A DNA stretch of 15,375 nt from RZZS01 sp964498755 (GTDB lineage Bacteria > Pseudomonadota > Alphaproteobacteria > Micavibrionales > Micavibrionaceae), in contig CAZCIB010000052.1 of NCBI GenBank assembly GCA_964498755.1, forward strand, positions 1 through 15,375, in the 5' to 3' direction. The notes beneath the pieces were generated by a model, which searched no databases, was not told where the DNA came from, and saw only the letters and a list, made by a program, of their open reading frames with translations. This document shows, in pieces, positions 1 through 7,460 of this stretch. The first letter of the stretch is position 1; every line of letters starts with the position of its first letter. Position numbers and translations under genes: made by a program.

Positions 1-279
1 GTCCTTGCTTACGCCACGACTACGTTCCGGTATAAAACCGAACTCTGGTTTTTACTGTTTTTTGCCTTTTGTATTTTTATTTTGCGTTTTAACGATTTGT
101 CGCGAAAGGTGGGTTACGAGAGGCTGCGCGAGCGGCGCGGGCCAGGCTTTGTAATGCTGGTCATTTCCGTTTTCAGCAGCATCATTTGCTGCATTATCTA
201 TTACCATACCCGCTTCCGGAATTTCGTCATTCCACCGACAGAGGATTTGCAGGCCCTACAAAACAGCCTCGGTCTTTGA
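1..279 (+). CDS. C-terminal part of a multi-pass membrane protein (cut by window edge)
   Basis: The frame is open from base 1 to a TGA at 277-279, giving 92 residues of a protein that starts outside the window. A TTG at 82 could be read as a start, but the open, hydrophobic sequence before it (WFLLFFAFCIFIL) argues that the gene continues upstream. Two hydrophobic helices are visible, at about residues 15-28 and 49-66, separated by a basic loop (RKVGYERLRERR), followed by a short polar tail. This is the end of an integral inner-membrane protein. The family is not recognisable from this piece. Its stop lies inside the 3' end of the convergent flippase-like gene (24-base overlap), so the two are packed tail to tail. 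The neighbouring polysaccharide-type genes make an envelope role possible but unproven. Confidence 0.6.
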   Translation, partial: VLAYATTTFRYKTELWFLLFFAFCIFILRFNDLSRKVGYERLRERRGPGFVMLVISVFSSIICCIIYYHTRFRNFVIPPTEDLQALQNSLGL

Positions 280-1212
280 ACGTTGCTGCGCTCTCAGAAG
301 ATGCCCGAGCCCGAAACAGAGGATATCTCCACACACAGTAACGAGACGGAACAATGCCGCAACCAGCAAGGCCTCACTCTCGGAGCCTAATGGCGCGAGC
401 ATTGTCAATAGCGCGACTTCCCTTATGCCTATTCCGGCGGGTGAACCCGGGACCATAAATCCCGCGAGCCAGGCGGCAGGTAAAATGAAAAAAACCTGCC
501 ATGTCCAGGAACCGGTAATATAAGCATTCAACATAAAGAAAATTGCCGCCATAACTGTGAAAAAGAGGAAGGTCAGGGCAAAAGAAAACGCATGCGCGGC
601 AACCTGAAGATTCAGGATTTTTTTCAGGAAGTAGCCTGCACATAAGACAAAAGAGACAAGACAAATCCAGTAAAGCGAAGTGATGAAGCCATAAGACGCT
701 TCAAAAGGAATAAGAGGGACGATCAAATTGGCCAAGCCAGTAAACGTTAATCCTGCGCCGGCGAGAGATGCGGCGGCGATGATGACGATAAAGGTTTCGC
801 AGGCAAGAGCTTTTCCAAGGACGGTCTGGTTTTCTCCATGCCAGGACAAAGAAACATGTCTTGAAATATAATGCATTACGTTTGTTGGAAGGTACTTGGC
901 AAGTTGCGTGACGCAATAATTGCTCATTATTTCGAGCCGTAAGCCTTCTGCGCCGGACTCTCGTTTAACAATCAATGCCCACGACAAGGCGAGAAAGAGG
1001 AGTGAAAACCCGTAAACAAGAGACATTGCAGTCAATGTAAAGAGCATGCCAGAAGACAGGCCGGAGAAGTTAACAATTCTGCCCTGATCCAGCGCAATCC
1101 AGATCACATATCCAAGACATGCGACGGACAAAACAGCGCCGGACCAGTTAAGGACTGATCTTGCCTTTTTATTTCCCGGGGAAATAAAGCGCTTCCATGA
1201 ACCTGGAGCCAT
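256..1212 (-). CDS. Flippase-like / UPF0104 (lysylphosphatidylglycerol synthase TM-type) membrane protein
   Basis: A 318-residue inner-membrane protein with about eight hydrophobic helices. The C-terminal signature PGSPAGIGIRE (residues 255-265), followed by a leucine-rich helix and a conserved Arg near 289 (AALFRLVTV), is the hallmark of the flippase-like TM family that includes AglD, YbhN and the membrane half of MprF. The cytosolic catalytic domain of MprF is absent, so lysyl-PG synthesis is not indicated. Members usually sit in surface polysaccharide or lipid-glycan loci. The ATG at 1212-1210 shares its A with the TGA of the upstream methyltransferase (TGATG), indicating translational coupling; a GTG three bases earlier would add one residue. 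I infer that methyltransferase and membrane protein form one transcription unit acting on a cell-surface glycan or lipid. The substrate cannot be read from the sequence. Confidence 0.8.
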   Translation of the reverse strand: MAPGSWKRFISPGNKKARSVLNWSGAVLSVACLGYVIWIALDQGRIVNFSGLSSGMLFTLTAMSLVYGFSLLFLALSWALIVKRESGAEGLRLEIMSNYCVTQLAKYLPTNVMHYISRHVSLSWHGENQTVLGKALACETFIVIIAAASLAGAGLTFTGLANLIVPLIPFEASYGFITSLYWICLVSFVLCAGYFLKKILNLQVAAHAFSFALTFLFFTVMAAIFFMLNAYITGSWTWQVFFILPAAWLAGFMVPGSPAGIGIREVALLTMLAPLGSESEALLVAALFRLVTVCGDILCFGLGHLLRAQQRSKTEAVL

Positions 1213-1925
1213 CACGTCTTTCGCAGCAACACAGTTGTATCAGGATAAGGCAGGCACGCGGTCAGGCCAGTATGCCATTCCGCTTGAAGTCCGCAACTCC
1301 TTAAAGCTTCTTTGTATCTCTTGCGCGCGGCGTTGTCGAAAACGATCATGCCGTCATCGGCAAGGTGTTTGACGGCGACGGACAGGCATCCGGCGCGCGC
1401 GCGCCCGTCGATCACTATTAAATCGAAAGGCGCCTCTGTTTGCCGCAAGGCGTTTGCATAATTAAAATATGATTTGTTCTTGTGCCCTTTTTTCTGCGAC
1501 TGCCAAAGCGGATTATCGTTAAAATCCGGGTCCGCCGGAACCAGCTCGACTTTGGCTCCCTTGTAAGGGGCCAGCTGTTCCGCGACAACCTTGTGCCAAC
1601 CCATATCGTGCTCCACGGAAGTGACATGCGCGGCCCGTCTGGCAAGCCAGATAGTGCTGGCGCCGCTGCCGAATTCGAAAACGCGCGCCAGCTTTTTTCC
1701 CGAGAGAAATGCCTCAACTCTCGTAATCGCCGCCATATTCCACCACGGAATATCGAGAGCTATCATGTCTTCGATGTCGTATATCGACGCCAGGCTGCGC
1801 AGCCACAGGCTTGCTGATTTATAATTTCTGTCAGGAAGACTGGAGCTCTCGACGGAAACAATTTTTTTTATGGCGGGTCTGATCGAATGAAGCGTTTGTA
1901 CGTAGGTTTTCGCGAGCGCTGACAT
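1212..1925 (-). CDS. Class I SAM-dependent methyltransferase
   Basis: A 237-residue soluble protein. Residues 82-90 (VFEFGSGAS) form the glycine-rich SAM loop. Glu105 in SVEHD fits the acidic residue that holds the SAM ribose. DLIVIDGRAR (168-177) and IVFDNA (194-199) resemble the post-strand-4 and strand-5 segments of the small-molecule/glycan methyltransferase group (Methyltransf_24-like). Residues 1-75 are a helical extension with no recognised domain. I chose the ATG at 1925 because AAGGGG lies five bases upstream; the GTG at 1946 has no Shine-Dalgarno sequence. The 3' end overlaps the flippase-like gene by one base. Context suggests O- or N-methylation of a surface sugar, but the acceptor is unknown. 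Confidence 0.8.
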   Translation of the reverse strand: MSALAKTYVQTLHSIRPAIKKIVSVESSSLPDRNYKSASLWLRSLASIYDIEDMIALDIPWWNMAAITRVEAFLSGKKLARVFEFGSGASTIWLARRAAHVTSVEHDMGWHKVVAEQLAPYKGAKVELVPADPDFNDNPLWQSQKKGHKNKSYFNYANALRQTEAPFDLIVIDGRARAGCLSVAVKHLADDGMIVFDNAARKRYKEALRSCGLQAEWHTGLTACLPYPDTTVLLRKT

Positions 1926-1999
1926 AGTTCCCCTTAGATTTATCACCTGCGAACCGAATCAAAATTTTTCTGTCTCGTGGACAAAGGATTCAGGACACT

Positions 2000-2028
2000 T
2001 TAACATCGTTCCACTAAACTGATATAGT
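2000..2028 (+). promoter_or_regulatory. Sigma70-type promoter for the carboxypeptidase gene
   Basis: TTAACA (2000-2005) and TATAGT (2023-2028) each match the consensus hexamers at five of six bases, with an ideal 17-base spacer. The start codon at 2085 is about 50 bases past the predicted transcription start. AAGGGG at about 2071-2076 is the ribosome binding site. Confidence 0.65.
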
Positions 2029-2084
2029 AATACGGTAGTCGGACGCTGATTTATTACCAACAATCGGAGTTAAGGGGTTCTTCC

Positions 2085-3635
2085 ATGGCAGGGCAATTTG
2101 GAAACTCGGGCGCTGGCGGTCATGCGTTTGTGCGGCCTTTGCTTGTTCTGTTGATATGCGCCGCATTCGGCGTTCTCTTCCCGGCGACTGCCGATGCCGG
2201 GAAAAACCATAAATACGCCTCGATTGTCATGGACGCTGAAACAGGGGCGATTTTGCATCAGCGCCACGCCGACAAGGTTTTGCATCCGGCTTCGCTGACC
2301 AAGATGATGACGCTGGTGATGTTGTTCGATGAAATCGAGGCGGGCCGTTTGCGTTTCAATGACCGGCTCGTTATGACGTCACACGCCGCCAGCATGGTGC
2401 CGAGCAAGCTCAACATACCAGCCGGCGAATCCATTCGCGTGAAAGACGCGATTTACGCGCTGGTAACGAAATCCGCCAATGACGTCGCCGCAGCGATAGC
2501 CGAAAATATCGGCGGCAGCGAGGAAAACTTCGCTAACATGATGACGAGCAAGGCGCGCCGGATCGGCATGTCGCGCACCCGGTTCAAAAACGCGTCGGGC
2601 CTGCATCACCCGGAACAGGTCAGCACGGCCCGCGACATGGCCAAGCTGGCGCGGTATATCATGATTGCCTACCCGCAGTACTATCATTTCTTCTCGACGA
2701 AGAATTTTCGCTATCAAGGCAAGTCCTATCGCAACCATAACCGGCTCATGAATTCATACGATGGCATGGACGGCATAAAAACCGGTTACATACGAGCCTC
2801 GGGCTTTAATCTGGTCGCTTCCGTTGTGCGCAATAACAGAAGGCTCATCGGCGTAGTGTTTGGTGGACGCAGCGCAGCCACGCGGAACCGGCACATGGCC
2901 GAACTTCTCGACGGCGGTTTTTCAAGGCTTCAGGAAATCCGCATCGCCAGCGCAAGAGTGCCGCTTCCGGGCCGTAAGCCGTTTAACAATCCCGCCTATG
3001 CCTTAAACGCATCGCTTGAACCCGCGCTGGGCGCGCCGCGCATGGCGGGTTCAGCCAGAGCAGTTGCGCCGGCGGCGCGTGAAGAAAGATGGGCCGGGGT
3101 CAATCCCGCCCTGACCACGGGCATGATCGGGGCGTTGATCGGAGAGGGAGATTACGATCCCGCCGAAACGCGCCGCTTTGAAGCGGGCCTGCTGGCAATC
3201 GCCGCGCATCGCGGTGAAAGTATTGAAGGGAGCAGGGGAGGAATGTCTCCTGTCCTTGTAAAAGCCGCAATAGGCCGGGAAGTTGGCAAGCAACTGGCGC
3301 GGCGCCTGCACCATGAAAACGACGCGGAAACGGGAAAAGCGAAGGCTGTAAAAGCTTCCTACAGGTCCGTTCCGGATCAAACGGCGCGTTACAAAGGCCG
3401 CTGGGCGGTTCAGATCGGCGCATTCCAGAGCCGCGTCCATACGGATCAGGTCTTGACGACGGCGCTACGCAGCTTGCCGAAAGAGCTGGCCGCCGCCAGT
3501 CCCATCATCGCGCCTGTCAGAAGCTCGGGCAACATGATCTTCCGCGCAAGGCTTTCAGGTTACAGCAAGTCGGAAGCCATACGCGCCTGTCAGTATTTCC
3601 CTGACTGCATCACTGTTGCGCCGTGGGACCCCTGA
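2085..3635 (+). CDS. D-alanyl-D-alanine carboxypeptidase (peptidase S11, PBP5/6-like) with C-terminal SPOR domain
   Basis: A 516-residue secreted penicillin-binding protein. The N-terminus is a signal peptide with a hydrophobic core at residues 18-33 and a likely cut after ATADA (near 38). All three S11 active-site motifs are present: S70-L-T-K73 (nucleophile and base), S130-A-N132 and K232-T-G234. The enzyme trims the terminal D-Ala from peptidoglycan stem pentapeptides in the periplasm. After the catalytic domain (to about 290) comes an Ala/Arg-rich linker, then a SPOR domain at about 437-514 (WAVQIGAFQS onward), which binds denuded glycan strands and places enzymes at the septum. This layout is common in alphaproteobacteria and differs from E. 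coli PBP5, which ends in an amphipathic membrane anchor. The next gene overlaps its stop codon, so the two are probably co-translated. Confidence 0.95.
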   Translation: MAGQFGNSGAGGHAFVRPLLVLLICAAFGVLFPATADAGKNHKYASIVMDAETGAILHQRHADKVLHPASLTKMMTLVMLFDEIEAGRLRFNDRLVMTSHAASMVPSKLNIPAGESIRVKDAIYALVTKSANDVAAAIAENIGGSEENFANMMTSKARRIGMSRTRFKNASGLHHPEQVSTARDMAKLARYIMIAYPQYYHFFSTKNFRYQGKSYRNHNRLMNSYDGMDGIKTGYIRASGFNLVASVVRNNRRLIGVVFGGRSAATRNRHMAELLDGGFSRLQEIRIASARVPLPGRKPFNNPAYALNASLEPALGAPRMAGSARAVAPAAREERWAGVNPALTTGMIGALIGEGDYDPAETRRFEAGLLAIAAHRGESIEGSRGGMSPVLVKAAIGREVGKQLARRLHHENDAETGKAKAVKASYRSVPDQTARYKGRWAVQIGAFQSRVHTDQVLTTALRSLPKELAAASPIIAPVRSSGNMIFRARLSGYSKSEAIRACQYFPDCITVAPWDP

Positions 3636-4324
3636 TGCCCAGGCGTTTTGACCCGGAATCGGGAAATGTGCTTCTGATTATCCTGACGGCGATTGCGCTG
3701 ATCGGGGTTTTGACGGTTGCTATCCAGGGAACGTCCAGTAATGACGGCGCAAATATCGATAAAGAGCAGCTTGCCCTGAACGCCTCGCGCGTGCGACAGT
3801 ACGCGATGGAGCTTGAAAACGCGGTTTCCTACGTGCTGCAGAACGGACACAGCGAGGTTGACATTCGCTTCGCTCACGGAGGGGCGCATTCCGATTACGG
3901 AGATATAACGGATGAGCCAAGCCGTCAGGTTTTTCATGTTTCTGGCGGCGCGGCGGAATACAGGATGCCGCCTTCCGGTATACAAAACAGCGCCGCGCCC
4001 TGGGATTTTTACGGCGGAACGGCGTTGCCCGAGGTCGGCACAAACCGCGCCGACCTGATCGCCGTTTTGCCGGACGTAACGCTTGCTTTCTGCCAGAAAA
4101 TCAACGAGCAAAACGGTTATCCGGCAGGCGCAACCCCGCCGTCCGATGGCGGGACCTGCCTTGCGGAAGGTCAGACAGGCTGGTTTGACAGCGGAACGCT
4201 GTTCGCTGATCCGGCTTCAAATGATTTAACCGGCGCGACGTTCGCGGTGATGCCCGCTCTCCAGGCCTGCGTTCAGTGCGTGGACGACAAGTATTATTTC
4301 TATCACGTCTTGCTGAAGCGGTAG
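3635..4324 (+). CDS. Pilin-like single-pass protein of unknown function
   Basis: A 229-residue protein with a short basic N-terminus, then SGNVLLIILTAIALIGV (about residues 9-26) as a hydrophobic helix, then a polar domain with an early heptad-like helix (KEQLALNASRVRQYAMELEN). The plan resembles type IV pilin or pseudopilin subunits: short leader, processing-like Gly, long hydrophobic helix that continues into an amphipathic helix. However, the Glu normally at mature position +5 is absent, so processing by PilD is uncertain. Four cysteines in the C-terminal half, including CVQC, could form disulfides. I chose the ATG at 3635, which shares its A with the carboxypeptidase stop (TGATG); a GTG at 3623 would add four residues. 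No specific family is recognised. Its pairing with a septal peptidoglycan enzyme suggests an envelope location. Confidence 0.7.
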   Translation: MPRRFDPESGNVLLIILTAIALIGVLTVAIQGTSSNDGANIDKEQLALNASRVRQYAMELENAVSYVLQNGHSEVDIRFAHGGAHSDYGDITDEPSRQVFHVSGGAAEYRMPPSGIQNSAAPWDFYGGTALPEVGTNRADLIAVLPDVTLAFCQKINEQNGYPAGATPPSDGGTCLAEGQTGWFDSGTLFADPASNDLTGATFAVMPALQACVQCVDDKYYFYHVLLKR

Positions 4325-4329
4325 CTGAT

Positions 4330-4938
4330 CTAGATCCAGTCAGCCGAAAAGAATTTATATTTCTTCTTTTTATCGTCGTCCAGAAGCGCGTTCACGTCTT
4401 CCGATCTGACAAGAGAGTAACCATGCGCGGCCAGTACTTCCCCGGTAACGGGATGGACCATGCGGATGTTGAAATGTACGCGTTCTTTCGCCAGCGCATA
4501 TGTGCCGGTGACAAGCGCGCCCGCGCTGATAACAGGCGCCAGGTCCCGAACATCTCTCGATAAAGGAAACTCGCCGGCCTCTTCAGGTTTTTTATCGCCT
4601 TGCGTGATGCGCAGAGCCTCTCTCAGCTTCGCGTCCTGAACGACAAAACCGTCTTCGGAAAACGCTGTGGAGATCTGCTCTGAAACAAGGCGGCCCAGAG
4701 CGGAAGATTCCTCGACGTTATTCACATTGCTGATTGTGCCGACAAGCACCTTGCTGCCGGGCATGAGCTTGCGTTCCCCGTCCTCGATCAGGGATTGGGC
4801 GGCGAAAAAGCTCGACTCCTTTATGCCGTTCCATGCGGATTCCTCGGGACCGTGCGCATTAAACACGTGCTTGCCGCAGGCCGAAAGCAGCGCAAGAGAG
4901 AGAAATGTCAGGACAACCCGGTAATTCTTGCTTTTCAT
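4330..4938 (-). CDS. FlgO-like outer-membrane lipoprotein
   Basis: A 202-residue lipoprotein: basic start, hydrophobic core, then the lipobox LLSA|C with Cys21 as the lipidation site. Residues about 46-175 resemble the FlgO family. The order is a helix with AAQSLI, a beta-strand KVLVGTISNVNN, a 'SALGRLVSEQISTAF' helix, an 'EDGFVVQDAKLREAL' segment, then LVTGTYALAKERVHFNIRMV and VTGEVLAAHGY. In Vibrio, FlgO joins FlgP/FlgT in outer-membrane structures around the flagellar motor, but FlgO-type domains also occur in lipoproteins unrelated to flagella. No flagellar genes are visible here. The ATG shares one base with the stop of the upstream lipoprotein gene (TAATG), and GGGGA just before it is the likely ribosome binding site. 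It ends five bases from the convergent pilin-like gene. Family call fairly good; role uncertain. Confidence 0.7.
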   Translation of the reverse strand: MKSKNYRVVLTFLSLALLSACGKHVFNAHGPEESAWNGIKESSFFAAQSLIEDGERKLMPGSKVLVGTISNVNNVEESSALGRLVSEQISTAFSEDGFVVQDAKLREALRITQGDKKPEEAGEFPLSRDVRDLAPVISAGALVTGTYALAKERVHFNIRMVHPVTGEVLAAHGYSLVRSEDVNALLDDDKKKKYKFFSADWI

Positions 4939-5756
4939 TATTTTTCCCCGACGACTGGCGGATTGGGAATGCGGGGCACGTAAGTATAGTCACCGGCTTC
5001 GGGAATGTCATAGACGCCGGACTCTGTCGCTTTAACGACGCCGTTCTCCAGGACATTCAGCGTGATCATGACATGGCTTTTATTTTTCATGGTCTGCGGC
5101 GCGTCGTGGTCTTGGTTTTCTTGCGTCACCGGCTCTTCCAATCCATATTCCGGTTGATCCATGCTTTCGGTTTCAACAAGGGAAACGGGCGCGAGTGAAA
5201 CGTAGTCCGGAGTATCTGCAACCTCATCCGCATCGGCTTTCCCGGATGGCTTTTCTCTGCTGGTCATATAGGAATTCGAGGCCGTTCCAACAGGCTTCAT
5301 CGCTTCCTCTTGCTCCTCTGGCATATAAACTTTCGTTTCGTATGTCAGGACGGGAACGCCTTCCGGAGAACTTGCGAGCATGATGCCTGTATTGCGCAGA
5401 ACGCCCCGCAGCGTGTCATCGAACGTATTGTCGAGCGATGTCGGTTGTCTGTTTGTCGCGACAAAAACAGGTCCTGTCGAGATGGCGTTCCGGCGCATCA
5501 TCTCGTGCAGGAGATCGCGGGCCGCGATTTTCCAGTCAGTTTCAGACCCGCTGACTTCAAACTGCTTTTGCGTATAGCCAATATCGCCGGGATCGCCGCC
5601 GGGCGGCACGTTATTGGTGCCCTTGTGATGGACGTACCCTGTCGGCAGTGGGCCGGGGCCTTCGATCATCTGGCACGCGCCAAGAGACAGGCCGACAGTC
5701 ACGCACATTGCAAGAGCCAAAGAGGCGGAACGGGAAAATTTTACAAACTGTATCAT
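4938..5756 (-). CDS. Secreted lipoprotein of unknown function, coupled to FlgO-like gene
   Basis: A 272-residue lipoprotein. The signal peptide (residues 1-27) ends in the lipobox SLGA|C, with Cys28 as the lipidation site. It is followed by a Gly/Pro-rich linker with GPGPLPTGYVHH. A mixed alpha/beta region (about 70-150: DWKIAARDLLHEMM, GPVFVATNRQ, FDDTLRGVLRNTG) faintly recalls the FlgO fold (helix, strand, helix). An acidic low-complexity stretch (about 150-220) comes next, and a beta-rich end (VMITLNVLENGVVKATESGVYDI). An AGGAA ribosome binding site lies seven bases before the ATG. The gene follows hldE by 79 bases and overlaps the FlgO-like gene by one base, so the two lipoproteins are expected to be made together and may form one outer-membrane complex. 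No family name is justified. Confidence 0.7.
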   Translation of the reverse strand: MIQFVKFSRSASLALAMCVTVGLSLGACQMIEGPGPLPTGYVHHKGTNNVPPGGDPGDIGYTQKQFEVSGSETDWKIAARDLLHEMMRRNAISTGPVFVATNRQPTSLDNTFDDTLRGVLRNTGIMLASSPEGVPVLTYETKVYMPEEQEEAMKPVGTASNSYMTSREKPSGKADADEVADTPDYVSLAPVSLVETESMDQPEYGLEEPVTQENQDHDAPQTMKNKSHVMITLNVLENGVVKATESGVYDIPEAGDYTYVPRIPNPPVVGEK

Positions 5757-5835
5757 CGCGGCTTTCCTGAATAAAAAGAAGCTTCACTGTAAAGACAAAC
5801 GATCTTACCAAGACTTGCCGCGCGCGTATAGAGGA

Positions 5836-7320
5836 TTAAGAAGCCATTTTTTTCAGCGTATTGGTCGTACTCAGCCCCGCGACAAGATCAAGAACCTCAA
5901 CTTCGCCGCCATAGGCCCACACAATCTTCGCTTCCGGCAAGTCTTTCGGCTTGTAATCCCCGCCCTTGAAATGAATGTCGGGCTTTAAAAACGCAATGAG
6001 CTCGCACGGCATGTCCTGCTCGCCGGGATCGTCCCCGAAAACGACGACCATGTCGACGCATCCCAGCGCGGCCAGAACCTCAGCCCGGTCATTTTCGTTA
6101 TTAACAGGTCTCGTTTCGCCCTTGAGCCGCCGGACGGAAGAATCGGCGTTCAATCCCAGTATCAGTCGGTCGCATTTCTTTCGCGCCGTATTAAGGTATC
6201 GCGCATGCCCGGCGTGCAGGATATCGAAACAGCCATTCGTAAACCCGATTTTCAGCCCCTGAGCGCGCCATCGCTCAATTCTCTCACGCGCCTGTTCGCG
6301 GCTGGCCATATGCTTTGAGGCGGTTTCCGGCATGATCGCGGAAATCAGGTCGTCGATTGTGATTTGCGCGGTTCCGGACTTGCCAACGACGATCCCGCCG
6401 GCTTCATTGGCAAGCCGCGCCGCCGTCTCAATATCAAGACCGCACGCAAGCCCCGCCGCCAGCGTCGCGATAACCGTATCGCCCGCGCCTGATACGTCGA
6501 ACACCTCCAGCGCCGCGCCGCGGATGTGAACGGGCGCAGTTTCTTTTTTAATAACGCTCAAGCCGTCTTCAGAGCGCGTGACGATGACCGTATCGATGCC
6601 AGTCTTTTCAATTAGCCGGTTAGCGGCAATCTCGATCTCTTCGTCAGTATGCGCGGGCATGCCGCCCAGAGCGGCGGAGAGTTCCTTGCGGTTCGGGGTG
6701 ATTACGCCCGCTCCCGCATATTTCGTGAAATTCGCGCCTTTGGGATCGACGAGAACGGGCGCGCCCTTTGCGCGCGCCGCCTCTATGGAGGCGGAGATAA
6801 CCCTCTCACTTAAGACGCCTTTGCCGTAGTCGGACAGAACAAGCGCATCCGCATCGGACATCGCCGCTTCTATGGCGTCAATCAGGGCCCTTTCTATATC
6901 TTCACCGGGATTGTGCGTTTTTTCGAGGTCCGCCCGGAGCAATTGATGCTGGCCCGAGACAAAACGGGTTTTTTGCGTCGTGGGCCGTGACGGGTCCGCG
7001 ATCAGGGAGCTTGATGAAACGCCGGTTGATTCAACATGCCGTTTCAATGTCTCCCGGGCTGCGTCATTGCCTGTCAGCGAGATGATAGATGATTTCGCGC
7101 CAAGTCCGGCGAGGTTGCGCAGGGCGTTTCCCGCGCCGCCGAGCATTCTCGTCTCAGATGTTACGGATAAAACGGGAACAGGGCTTTCCGGCGAAATGCG
7201 CTCCACTACGCCCTGAACGAAGGAATCCAGCATGATATCGCCCACAACCATAACATTTTTATGAATTATTTTTTGTCGAAAGGTAAGCATTTGTTCTGAC
7301 TGCATTATTTTATCTTGCAT
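5836..7320 (-). CDS. hldE: Bifunctional heptose 7-phosphate kinase / heptose 1-phosphate adenylyltransferase HldE
   Basis: A 494-residue two-domain cytosolic enzyme for ADP-heptose, the precursor of LPS inner-core heptoses. The N-terminal half is a PfkB/ribokinase-type kinase: GGAGN at 61-65, SDYGKGV near 163-169, DPKG at 192-195, and SGAGDT at 277-282, where Asp281 is the expected catalytic base. It phosphorylates D-glycero-D-manno-heptose 7-phosphate at C1. The C-terminal half (about 355-490) is a nucleotidyltransferase with TNGCFDILHAGH (361-372, HxGH motif), FKGGDYKPKDLP and GLSTTNTLKKM, transferring AMP to heptose 1-phosphate. The length fits full HldE rather than split HldA/HldC. I chose the ATG at 7320 because AGGA lies ten bases upstream; a TTG at 7353 and later ATGs at 7305 and 7290 have weaker or no ribosome binding sites. 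The lipoprotein genes follow on the same strand. Confidence 0.95.
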   Translation of the reverse strand: MQDKIMQSEQMLTFRQKIIHKNVMVVGDIMLDSFVQGVVERISPESPVPVLSVTSETRMLGGAGNALRNLAGLGAKSSIISLTGNDAARETLKRHVESTGVSSSSLIADPSRPTTQKTRFVSGQHQLLRADLEKTHNPGEDIERALIDAIEAAMSDADALVLSDYGKGVLSERVISASIEAARAKGAPVLVDPKGANFTKYAGAGVITPNRKELSAALGGMPAHTDEEIEIAANRLIEKTGIDTVIVTRSEDGLSVIKKETAPVHIRGAALEVFDVSGAGDTVIATLAAGLACGLDIETAARLANEAGGIVVGKSGTAQITIDDLISAIMPETASKHMASREQARERIERWRAQGLKIGFTNGCFDILHAGHARYLNTARKKCDRLILGLNADSSVRRLKGETRPVNNENDRAEVLAALGCVDMVVVFGDDPGEQDMPCELIAFLKPDIHFKGGDYKPKDLPEAKIVWAYGGEVEVLDLVAGLSTTNTLKKMAS

Positions 7321-7460
7321 TTTATATAAATCCTGTCTTTTGGGGCTTTGCAAGTCCCGGTTTACCGCCGTTCTTTAGATTTCGTCAATCTTTTTGAGGG
7401 TAAAATTAAAGAAGTTAGGAAGTTAGAAGAAAAAGCAGGTTTGGGGCAAGGTAGAATAAA
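7321..7460. promoter_or_regulatory. Divergent control region between hldE and the MshEN-protease gene
   Basis: This 140-base AT-rich stretch must hold the start signals for both divergent genes. On the minus strand there is TTGACG (7388-7383), but no good -10 hexamer at the right distance. On the plus strand TAAAAT (7401-7406) and TAGAAT (7452-7457) are -10-like without a matching -35. A tandem octamer GAAGTTAG occurs at 7411-7418 and 7419-7426. AAGG about 10 bases before the GTG at 7461 is the ribosome binding site of the protease gene. No promoter can be fixed with confidence. Confidence 0.35.

Noticed and set aside
3590..4111. 173-codon frame antisense to the pilin-like gene
   Set aside because: The plus-strand gene has a coupled start, a membrane segment and a plausible composition; the antisense frame has no supporting signal.
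7321..7353. Longer HldE starting at TTG 7353
   Set aside because: The ATG at 7320 has an AGGA upstream and the extra 11 residues match nothing in the family.
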